Assembly: GCA_964586145.1 (NCBI GenBank)
Contig: CAZPHH010000115.1
Location: 1-12,593, forward strand
Length of the DNA stretch: 12,593 nucleotides
From: JAFGJQ01 sp964586145
Lineage (GTDB): Bacteria > Planctomycetota > Phycisphaerae > UBA1845
Direction of reading: 5' to 3'
The notes beneath the pieces were generated by a model, which was given only the letters and a program-made list of their open reading frames with translations, was not told the origin of the DNA and did no database searches. How positions within the stretch are numbered: the first letter of the stretch is position 1; every line of letters starts with the position of its first letter. A program made the translations under genes and the position numbers. Of this stretch, positions 6,849 to 12,593 are shown one piece after another.

Positions 6849-7205
6849 ATAGCAGCCGCACTTGCCACAACGGCCATGCCCGGGGGGTAGGGGGACGCTT
6901 CCGCACGTCCAAACGCTGGACATCCGCAATGATCCCGCCTTCCGGGGCAGATTCCGACCCCTACAGAAGATCGGCCAACCGTTCCGGGGGTCTTGAGCAG
7001 TACGCCGATCCACACCCTTTCGCCCTCGGGGGCGTCCGGGTCAGGCGGGCTCGCAAGCCATCTTGCCCTCTCCACGGCGTCCGTGCCACCGCCCTTCCAT
7101 TGTACCGGGGTCCGGCGTTCCGGCTACAGAACGGCGTCAGATTCCGCCTCGGCCGGCACGTACGTCACTTCGCCGAAACGACGAGTACAGCGTGCCTTCG
7201 AATCC
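6849..7205. other. Intergenic region, no gene recognised
   Basis: These 357 bp lie between the histidine kinase stop and the DUF1571 start, both on the minus strand. No ORF with protein-like features, RNA gene, strong hairpin or good promoter match was seen. Any promoter for the DUF1571/dehydrogenase pair should lie here. Confidence 0.5.
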
Positions 7206-8333
7206 CTAACTGCCGATGACTGTGCCGGTTGCGGGCAGGTGAATCGTGAACGTCGTACCCTTGCCCGGTCGGCTGGTTACGGAAACGGAGCCGCCGGCGT
7301 CCTGCACAATCCCATGCACGACGGCCAGTCCCAGTCCCTCTCCCCGGTGCCGCGAGCCCAGACGGGTGTGCGGGCGGCTGTAGAACGGCTCAAAAATGCG
7401 GGACAGCTCGTCGTCGCTCATCCCACAGCCCGTGTCCTCAACTTCCAGGCGGATCTTGTCGCCGGCCGAGCCGAGCCGAACGGTGAGCACGTCGCCACCC
7501 GTCATGGCCTGGATGGCGTTGTCGATCAGGTTCAACAGCACGGTGTCGATGCGATTCCGGTACACCGGGATCGGCGGGATGGGCTGGGCCTCGAACCGCA
7601 GCTCCATGCCCCGGTCGCGGATCTCCGGTTCCATTCGGTCGACAAGCTGGGTCACCGTTTCCGTCAGGTCGGCCACATCCTCGTGACGCCGGTCCCCCTC
7701 GGCGAAGGCCAGCAGGCTGTCCACCAGCCGCGTCGCCCGTCCCAGGGCCTGGGCGGATTTCAGCAGGACGCGCTGCTGCACCTCGGGGTCCGTGCTGGCC
7801 AGGGCGAAGTCCACGCTCGTGACGATGCCGCCCAGGATGTTGTTGAAATGGTGGGCCATGGCCCCCGCCATCTCGCCCAGCGAAGCCATCTTGCGCGACT
7901 GGGCCAGTTGCTCCACCAGTTGCATCCGATTCGTGATGTCGCGGAAGCAGGCGAGCGCGCCGACCCCCGTTCCCTGTCGATCGGGAACGGTTGAGACCGT
8001 AACGGCCAACTGCCGTCGTCCGCCCTTCTCGTCACGATGCACGAACTCGAACTGACTCGTCACACCGCTCTCGACGGCGGCCTTCAAGGCCCGCTCCGCG
8101 TCCTCGCGACCCTCCTGTGGAATCACCGCAAGCAGGGAGGTCCCCACCATGCGCACGGCCGCGGCCCCGAACATCCGAGAGGCGACCTGATTCCACGACT
8201 TGATGTGGTACTGCGCGTCGGTGCCCACCATGGCCACGCCCGCGTGCTCGAACAGCAGGCGGTAGTAATCCGCCCCGAAGCCGATCATGCCTCGCCGGAA
8301 GCGTGTGCTCTGGGTTGGCTCATCGGCCGTCAT
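7206..8333 (-). CDS. PAS-domain sensor histidine kinase (cytoplasmic, NtrB-like)
   Basis: This is a two-component sensor that autophosphorylates on histidine and passes phosphate to a response regulator. The 375-aa product has a PAS domain at about 21-137 (YYRLLFEHAGVAMVGTD, then CFRDITNR). A HisKA helix follows, with the H-box SLGEMAGAMAHHFNNILGGI (phospho-accepting His161), then a HATPase_c domain: N-box NLIDNAIQAM (268-277), G1 DTGCGM (300-305), F-box IFEPFY (313-318) and G2 GEGLGLAVVHG (331-341). There is no membrane segment, so it should sense an intracellular signal through PAS. The residue after the phospho-His is His162, where many relatives have Glu or Asp. The ATG at 8333 lies 7 bp after the lipoprotein stop, so the two are an operon. 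No response regulator gene is in the window, making this an orphan kinase. Confidence 0.95.
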   Translation of the reverse strand: MTADEPTQSTRFRRGMIGFGADYYRLLFEHAGVAMVGTDAQYHIKSWNQVASRMFGAAAVRMVGTSLLAVIPQEGREDAERALKAAVESGVTSQFEFVHRDEKGGRRQLAVTVSTVPDRQGTGVGALACFRDITNRMQLVEQLAQSRKMASLGEMAGAMAHHFNNILGGIVTSVDFALASTDPEVQQRVLLKSAQALGRATRLVDSLLAFAEGDRRHEDVADLTETVTQLVDRMEPEIRDRGMELRFEAQPIPPIPVYRNRIDTVLLNLIDNAIQAMTGGDVLTVRLGSAGDKIRLEVEDTGCGMSDDELSRIFEPFYSRPHTRLGSRHRGEGLGLAVVHGIVQDAGGSVSVTSRPGKGTTFTIHLPATGTVIGS

Positions 8334-8340
8334 CGACGCG

Positions 8341-9216
8341 TCACTCCGGGGTCTCCAAACGGAACAACTGCGGCGTGGCGAAGTACAGCGTCTCGTACCG
8401 TGTGCCGGCTTCGATGCGCTCGAAGAACCGGTTCCCCAGCAAGTGAGCCATCTCGGCCTGATGCCCGGGCCCGATAACCAGAATCTGCCCCGGCTTCAGC
8501 GAAACCGCCGCGGACAGCTCCGCATACGAGTGGCCCTCGTACGCCGGCTTCTCCACGTACTCACTGTCTTGCTCCTGCCACCGCTTGTCCGCCGACTGAA
8601 CGTGCATCTCCGGCGTCGCCCGCAGCAGCACCCGCGGTGGATCGTCCGCCTCCACCACGTAATCCAGGTGGATGTACTTGCGGCCCGCCCCGAACGTCCG
8701 ACCTTTCAAACGCCCCTGGCCGTCGTAGGAGAAGATGGTTTCACCGGCCTGGGCGTCCCCGATGTCGATCGTCAACGGATAGCCGGACTGCACCGCGTGC
8801 TGACGTCGCGTCACCCGGGCGCCGTGGGCCTCCAGAACGGCCTGCATGGCGGGCCAAGCGTCTGCCGGAGCCACACCCATGCGAATGCCGTTGCGGCCGA
8901 GCAGCACGCTGTGCCCGGGCTCCACGCGCAATTCGTCCACGTGGTTCCACAGCTTCGCGGAATGCCGAATGGAATCACACGGCAGGTCCACCCGCATCAC
9001 GTCAAAGTGCAACTCCACGACCATGGGTTGGCCGGACTGGGGAGGACGACTGCTGCTCAGTGGAGTGCCGAGGGGCTCCGCCGCGGCCTCGGCGGGTCCG
9101 TTCGTGGTCTGAACCTTGGCCCTGCCCCAGTCAGGCCATCGGCCGTCCTGGCAGGCGATGCCGCCGGCAACGATCCACGCGGCAAGAAGCACAGTTCCGA
9201 TGCGGGCGTGAGGCAT
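8341..9216 (-). CDS. Putative lipoprotein of unknown function
   Basis: The family is not recognised. From the ATG at 9216 (a GGGG run 3 nt upstream serves as a weak ribosome-binding site) the product is 291 aa. It starts with a short basic n-region and a hydrophobic core (TVLLAAWIVAGGIA), then Cys22 in GGIAC, a relaxed lipobox. The likely result is export and lipid attachment. A Pro/Ser/Ala-rich linker (about 38-65) leads into a globular domain: VVELHFDVMRVDLPCDSIR, a GHSVLLGRNGIRMGV segment, AWPAMQAVLEAHGARVTRR, and a C-terminal half ending in KPGQILVIGPGH and a phenylalanine/leucine-rich tail. The frame extends to 9258, but that would put 14 residues before the signal peptide. It sits 7 bp upstream of the histidine kinase, hinting that it may belong to the same envelope or signalling process; that link is inferred. 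Confidence 0.82.
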   Translation of the reverse strand: MPHARIGTVLLAAWIVAGGIACQDGRWPDWGRAKVQTTNGPAEAAAEPLGTPLSSSRPPQSGQPMVVELHFDVMRVDLPCDSIRHSAKLWNHVDELRVEPGHSVLLGRNGIRMGVAPADAWPAMQAVLEAHGARVTRRQHAVQSGYPLTIDIGDAQAGETIFSYDGQGRLKGRTFGAGRKYIHLDYVVEADDPPRVLLRATPEMHVQSADKRWQEQDSEYVEKPAYEGHSYAELSAAVSLKPGQILVIGPGHQAEMAHLLGNRFFERIEAGTRYETLYFATPQLFRLETPE

Positions 9217-9238
9217 AAACCCCTGTGCGGCGCGACCG

Positions 9239-9254
9239 GGCCGGGCGCCCGGCC
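9239..9254. repeat. Perfect 16-bp GC palindrome between sucC and the lipoprotein gene
   Basis: GGCCGGGCGCCCGGCC is a perfect 16-bp palindrome in the 53-bp gap. It starts 15 bp beyond the sucC stop and ends 22 bp before the lipoprotein ATG. As RNA it could form a short hairpin and attenuate read-through, but no T-run follows. It could also be coincidental in GC-rich DNA. Confidence 0.4.
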
Positions 9255-9269
9255 GCAATAGACACGTCT

Positions 9270-10433
9270 CTACACGACCTTGGCACAGACCTTCCGCGCG
9301 GCGTCGGTCAGGTCGGAGGCCGGGATGAGCTGCGGAATCGCCGCCTCCTTCAGCAACTGCCGGGCTCGCTCGACGTTTGTGCCCTCCAGCCGCACCACCA
9401 CGGGCACGTTGAATCCGACTTCGCGGGCGGCCGCGATCAGGGCCTCGGCGATCGTATCACACTTGGCGATCCCGCCGAAGATGTTCACCAGCACGCCCTT
9501 GACCTTGGGATCCGCCAGAATGATGCGGAACGCCTCCGTGGCCCCCTCCTGGCTGACCGATCCCCCCACATCCAGGAAGTTGGCCGGCTCTCCGCCGTGC
9601 AGCTTGATGATGTCCATCGTCGCCATGGCCAGCCCCGCGCCATTGACCAGGCAGCCGATGTTGCCGTTCAAGGCGATGTAGGTCAGGTCCGCCTTGTGGG
9701 CCCGAACCTCCATCGGGTTGTCCTCCGACTCGTCGTGCATCTCCAGCAGTCGGGGCTGGCGGAACATTGCAGAGTCGTCGAAATTCATCTTGGCGTCGAT
9801 GGCAAGGATCTCACCGCTGCGCGTCCGCACCAGCGGGTTGATTTCCGCGAGACTACAGTCGTACTTCATAAAAACGCCGACCAGCCCACGGAGCACACGG
9901 GCCGCCGCCTTGGCCTGTTCTTTGTCAACCAGGCCAAGGGCATGCACCAGGCGGGCGACCTGGAAGCTCTGAAGCTCCAGGTGCGGATGAAGCCACTGTT
10001 TAAAGATCGCGTCCGGGTTACGGGCCGCAACCTCCTCGATTTCCACGCCCCCCTCGCGGGAGACCATGACCACGGGGCACCGCTGGGACCGGTCCAGTAC
10101 AACGGCCGCGTAGTACTCGGCATCAATGTCGGCGGCGACGGCCACAAGGAGGCGGCTCACCGCCACGCCTTCCGGTCCGGTCTGTTTGGAGACCATGCGG
10201 TTGCCGAGCATAAAGCCAGCCGCATCATGAACTTCCTGCCGGGATTGACAGAGCTTGACGAAGCCGGCCTTGCCGCGCCCGCCGGCAAACACCTGGGCCT
10301 TTACGACCACGGTGCCGCCGAACCGGTCATAGGCCGCGGCCGCCTGCTCCGGCGTCGTGACTAACTCGAACGGGGTCACTGGCACGCCGGCCTCGGACAG
10401 GAGTTCTCTGGCCTGGTATTCGTGGATTTTCAT
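9270..10433 (-). CDS. sucC: Succinyl-CoA synthetase (ADP-forming) beta subunit
   Basis: SucC is the nucleotide-binding, ATP-grasp subunit of succinyl-CoA synthetase, which interconverts succinyl-CoA and succinate with substrate-level phosphorylation in the TCA cycle (cytoplasm). The 387-aa product has the normal length. It starts with the hallmark MKIHEYQARELL. Other motifs are VKAQVFAGGRGKAG (44-57), SREGGVEIEEVA (125-136), the metal/nucleotide site EINPL (197-201) with Asp213, NGAGLAMATMD (264-274), FLDVGG (286-291), VNIFGGI (316-322) and RLEGTN (349-354). The ATG at 10433 is chosen because the family begins here, with GGAG 10 nt upstream; the frame runs on to 10712 without homology. Unusually, sucD (alpha subunit), normally the next gene, is absent: an unrelated lipoprotein gene follows after 53 bp. 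The alpha subunit must be encoded elsewhere for the enzyme to work. Confidence 0.96.
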   Translation of the reverse strand: MKIHEYQARELLSEAGVPVTPFELVTTPEQAAAAYDRFGGTVVVKAQVFAGGRGKAGFVKLCQSRQEVHDAAGFMLGNRMVSKQTGPEGVAVSRLLVAVAADIDAEYYAAVVLDRSQRCPVVMVSREGGVEIEEVAARNPDAIFKQWLHPHLELQSFQVARLVHALGLVDKEQAKAAARVLRGLVGVFMKYDCSLAEINPLVRTRSGEILAIDAKMNFDDSAMFRQPRLLEMHDESEDNPMEVRAHKADLTYIALNGNIGCLVNGAGLAMATMDIIKLHGGEPANFLDVGGSVSQEGATEAFRIILADPKVKGVLVNIFGGIAKCDTIAEALIAAAREVGFNVPVVVRLEGTNVERARQLLKEAAIPQLIPASDLTDAARKVCAKVV

Positions 10434-10507
10434 GCTGTCGATGCTCCAGTACGCTGCGCCGGCGACGCTTCCGGCGGGTGGAATGGGACAGTCGCCACGA
10501 CGGGCGT

Positions 10508-10536
10508 ATTCTGCCCGGAAGGTCCGGCATTTGCAA
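10508..10536 (-). promoter_or_regulatory. Candidate sigma-70-type promoter for sucC
   Basis: On the minus strand, TTGCAA (-35, plus 10531-10536) and CAGAAT (-10, plus 10508-10513) are separated by exactly 17 bp, each matching four of six consensus bases. It lies about 75 bp before the sucC ATG, giving a 5' UTR of around 65-70 nt. The spacer contains a short CCGGA/TCCGG inverted repeat. Moderate support only. Confidence 0.35.
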
Positions 10537-10681
10537 ACGCCGCAGGCGTACTCCAGACGTGTCCGAGAACCGTCGATGTGCGTTCCGGACGGCGCCTTTG
10601 TGTGCCGCCCGGTGATTCTGCGACGCCCGGGGACGGGCCCGGGACGCCAGGCCTGGGGATTCGGAGTCTGGAGAGCGGTGG

Positions 10682-10999
10682 GTGCTCGGACTTCTCGCCC
10701 AACTGAGCGCACATGAGCGTGTGACGGCGGTCCACCGGACGTTCGCGGAAAAGTCGACGAACGACCTGTACCCCCTGCTCTTCTGGACCTTCGTACTGCT
10801 CACGATCGTGCTGACCTTCCTCGCGATCACCCACCGCGTGCAGAACCGCCTCGCGAGGCGGCGTGAAGAACGCCGCCACCAGACGGTCCACCGCCACGGC
10901 GAGCGCCCCGGGGCAGCGCCGAAGTTCGGCACCCCCCGCGCCTCCGTCACGGGGCTTCCCCCCATGCCGCCCAAACAGCACCCGGCCGTCCGGATGTAG
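10682..10999 (+). CDS. Small single-pass membrane protein, hypothetical
   Basis: This is a 105-aa product with no recognised family. A GTG start at 10682 is favoured because GGAG lies 7 nt upstream; an in-frame GTG at 10721 has no such site. After a short N-terminal segment (AQLSAHERVTAVHRTFAEKS) comes one clear transmembrane helix, about residues 29-49 (LYPLLFWTFVLLTIVLTFLAI). It is followed by an Arg-rich stretch (HRVQNRLARRREERR), which by the positive-inside rule would place the C-terminus in the cytoplasm. The last third is basic and Pro-rich and looks disordered. It is divergent from sucC (248-bp gap) and convergent with the antiporter gene (88-bp gap). The helix plus flanking charge pattern and the good ribosome-binding site argue it is real. 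No function is suggested by its neighbours. Confidence 0.6.
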   Translation: MLGLLAQLSAHERVTAVHRTFAEKSTNDLYPLLFWTFVLLTIVLTFLAITHRVQNRLARRREERRHQTVHRHGERPGAAPKFGTPRASVTGLPPMPPKQHPAVRM

Positions 11000-11087
11000 A
11001 CGGTCGACTGCCCGCCAATGCTCACGATTCGACTCGGCTTTGCAGGTGCGAAGTGCGCGTGGACCAACGCCGTCGTGCCGGCCCGAT

Positions 11088-12188
11088 TCACTCGTTCCGG
11101 CCGTCGGCCGGTTTCACTCGCCGATCGCGGCGACGAGGAAGCCAGGCCACGACGCTGACCGCGATGCCCAGCGTGGTCAACGGGATGATGAACCAGATCA
11201 TGGCCGCATTGAACGTGGCCGATGCCTCGTGACGCATGGCCGACAAAACCAGGAACACGACGTAGGCGACGTAGTATCCGAGGAAGAGCCCGCCTTCCCA
11301 GCGCGAGATCCGGCCGCCCGTGAAGAAGATCGGCAGGCAGGCCGCCGACACCGCCAGCATGACCGGAACGTCGAACCGAAGTGCGGCGTCGGCCACACGG
11401 ACGCCCTGCTCGCTGACCAGCGCCGTCCCGCCCAGGACGGCCAGCAGGTTGTAGATGTTGCTGCCCACCACGTTGCCCACGGCGATCTCCCGCTGGCCGC
11501 GAATGGCGGCCAGGACCGACGTGGCCAACTCCGGCATCGACGTGCCCGCCGCCACGATGGTCAGCCCGATCACCAGTTCGCTGACGCCAAGCAGTCGCGC
11601 CAGCGCCACGGCCCCGTTGACCAGCCAATTCGAGCCGAGGACGAGCAGGCCCAGCCCGATCAGGACCCACAATACTGACCACCCGAGACGCCTGCGGGGG
11701 ATCTCAGCGGGCGGCTCAGCGGCGGTAGTTGCCGCAACCCGGTTGCTTCGCATGCCCAGGTAGATCAGCAGCGCCGTGTAGGCACAAAGGGCGGCGACGA
11801 GCACGGCGCCCTCCACCCGCCCGACGGCCCCATCCCGCGCCAGCACCCAGGTCAGGGCCGACACGCCGATCATCACTGGCACGTCCAGACGAATGAGCTG
11901 GGACGACACGACCAGCGGGGCCACCAGCGCGGAGACGCCCAGGATGAACAGCACGTTGAACGTGTTGCTGCCCACCACGTTGCCCAGCGCGATGTCCGCC
12001 TGGCCGGATACCGCGGCCTTCACGCTGACCGCCAGTTCGGGCGTGCTGGTGCCGAACGCCACCACGGTCAGGCCGATGATCAGCGGCGGCATTCCCACCG
12101 CGCGGGCCAGTTCCGCCGCGCCTCGCACAAGCAGTTCCGCGCCGCCGATCAGCGCCACGAATCCCAGCAGGATTCCAAGGGCCAACAT
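11088..12188 (-). CDS. Calcium/sodium antiporter (CaCA family, YrbG-like)
   Basis: This is an inner-membrane cation/Ca2+ exchanger that extrudes Ca2+ using the Na+ (or H+) gradient. The 366-aa protein has about ten hydrophobic helices in two homologous halves. Each half carries the alpha repeat that forms the ion site: GTSTPELAVSV plus GNVVGSNTFN (about 46-78), and GTSMPELATSV plus GNVVGSNIYN (about 215-247), with the acidic ligands Glu51 and Glu220. A charged cytoplasmic loop (SNRVAATTAAEPPAEIPRRR) separates the halves. The C-terminus ends in a basic tail (PRRRDRRVKPADGRNE). The ATG at 12188 has a GGAGGAG about 10 nt upstream and starts right at the first helix; the frame extends to 12242 without a hydrophobic reason to use it. 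The family is secure; ion preference (Na+, K+ or H+ coupling) is not readable. Confidence 0.95.
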   Translation of the reverse strand: MLALGILLGFVALIGGAELLVRGAAELARAVGMPPLIIGLTVVAFGTSTPELAVSVKAAVSGQADIALGNVVGSNTFNVLFILGVSALVAPLVVSSQLIRLDVPVMIGVSALTWVLARDGAVGRVEGAVLVAALCAYTALLIYLGMRSNRVAATTAAEPPAEIPRRRLGWSVLWVLIGLGLLVLGSNWLVNGAVALARLLGVSELVIGLTIVAAGTSMPELATSVLAAIRGQREIAVGNVVGSNIYNLLAVLGGTALVSEQGVRVADAALRFDVPVMLAVSAACLPIFFTGGRISRWEGGLFLGYYVAYVVFLVLSAMRHEASATFNAAMIWFIIPLTTLGIAVSVVAWLPRRRDRRVKPADGRNE

Positions 12189-12327
12189 AAGGGGATGTCT
12201 CCTCCGGGCGGGATTATCGCCGACCCGCCACATCCACGCCACGAGCCCCCCCCCGGCTGCTCGCGGTGCAACGGTCCGTTTCCGTTCGCGCTCCCTTTGG
12301 GCGTTCCGGCGTCTTTGGCCCCCCGCT

Positions 12328-12427
12328 GTGGGACCGGCTTTGCCATGTGGGACCGGCTGGTCTTTGTGGGACCGGCTGGTCTTTGTGGGACCGGCTGGTC
12401 TTTGTGGGACCGGCTTTCCAGCCGGTC
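12328..12427. repeat. 19-bp tandem repeat, five copies, ending in a perfect hairpin
   Basis: GTGGGACCGG starts at 12328, 12347, 12366, 12385 and 12404, an exact 19-bp period. Copies 2-4 are identical (GTGGGACCGGCTGGTCTTT); copy 1 differs at its end. Copy 5 runs into a perfect 8-bp stem, GACCGGCT (12408-12415) / AGCCGGTC (12420-12427), with a TTCC loop. It lies upstream of the antiporter gene, whose start is 140 bp away, and shows no coding signature. Confidence 0.85.
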
Positions 12428-12454
12428 TTGGGAGGCTGTGGGTCGCCCCGGTGA

Positions 12455-12509
12455 CTCGCTGTGGCGAGCTGTAGACCTTGGGCTGCAGGATTGGTCCGCA
12501 CGGCGGACC
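12455..12509. repeat. Two further perfect hairpins
   Basis: CTCGC/GCGAG (12455-12459/12464-12468) has loop TGTG. GGTCCGC/GCGGACC (12493-12499/12503-12509) has loop ACG. Both lie between the two groups of GTGGGACCGG repeats and appear to belong to the same non-coding repeat cluster. Confidence 0.5.
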
Positions 12510-12522
12510 CTACTCCTGTCTT

Positions 12523-12582
12523 GTGGGACCCGCTCTTTTGTGGGACCGGCTTGTCTGTGTGGGACCGGCTTTCCAGTCGGTC
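12523..12582. repeat. Second group of degenerate GTGGGACCGG repeats with hairpin
   Basis: Three more copies start at 12523 (variant GTGGGACCCG), 12540 and 12559. The last runs into GACCGGCT (12563-12570) / AGTCGGTC (12575-12582) with a TTCC loop, the same hairpin as at 12408-12427 but with one G-T-type mismatch. The array may continue beyond the window end. Confidence 0.75.
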
Positions 12583-12593
12583 TCTGTTCCTTG

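Noticed and set aside
6849..7013. N-terminal extension of the DUF1571 protein with a CGKCGC zinc-ribbon-like motif
   Set aside because: Using it would bury a good signal peptide 55 residues in. The leader is Cys/Gly/Pro-rich without family support, so the ATG at 6848 was used.
9225..10364. 379-aa plus-strand open frame opposite sucC
   Set aside because: It is the antisense shadow of a conserved sucC; the composition (many His/Gln/Val repeats) is typical of mirror frames.
10327..11682. 451-aa minus-strand open frame spanning sucC's start, the small ORF and the antiporter
   Set aside because: It overlaps two recognised genes in other frames and has no protein-like features.
12328..12593. CRISPR array
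   Set aside because: The 19-bp units are directly tandem with no unique spacers of constant length, and no cas genes are nearby.
1..12593. tRNA, rRNA, insertion sequence or transposase
   Set aside because: No cloverleaf with a conserved TTC arm, no rRNA-like sequence and no transposase motif or paired terminal inverted repeats were recognised by eye. A covariance-model scan was not possible.

Overview
The window is GC-rich bacterial chromosomal DNA, most likely from a member of the Planctomycetota. The best lineage clue is a secreted DUF1571-type protein, a family I associate mainly with planctomycetes. Support comes from unnamed lipoprotein-like products, poorly conserved -35 boxes and a GC-rich hairpin repeat at the right edge. 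The lineage call is an inference from recognised families, not from a database search.

Left part (1-4416, plus strand): a type I restriction-modification (defence) locus. It opens inside an hsdS specificity subunit whose 5' part is off the window. Next comes a DUF5131 (phage Gp37/Gp68, three-Cys) gene reduced by an internal deletion to its two ends. Then follow a 315-aa protein of unknown function, a VapC-like PIN-domain nuclease and a complete hsdM methyltransferase. The last three genes overlap by 4 bp at each junction (TTGA, then ATGA), so they look translationally coupled. The set starts just after a strong Shine-Dalgarno, preceded by a perfect 10-bp inverted repeat and a -10-like box. 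This suggests a toxin-antitoxin-like module with its own promoter, embedded between hsdS and hsdM and driving hsdM. No hsdR is visible.

Middle (4417-4799): a non-coding stretch between convergent genes, holding four perfect short hairpins or palindromes and a T-rich tract.

Right part (4800-10433, minus strand): a run of chromosomal genes, in transcription order sucC (succinyl-CoA synthetase beta, with no sucD beside it), a lipoprotein of unknown function, a PAS histidine kinase 7 bp after it, a DUF1571 protein and an extended short-chain dehydrogenase/NAD-dependent epimerase. Divergent from sucC is a small plus-strand membrane protein (10682-10999). Convergent with that is a YrbG-type sodium/calcium antiporter (11088-12188, minus).

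Right edge (about 12328-12593): a non-coding repeat cluster built on a 19-bp tandem unit (five copies in exact register) plus several hairpins.

The point most worth attention is the coupled operon of 315-aa protein, PIN nuclease and HsdM with its operator-like inverted repeat.
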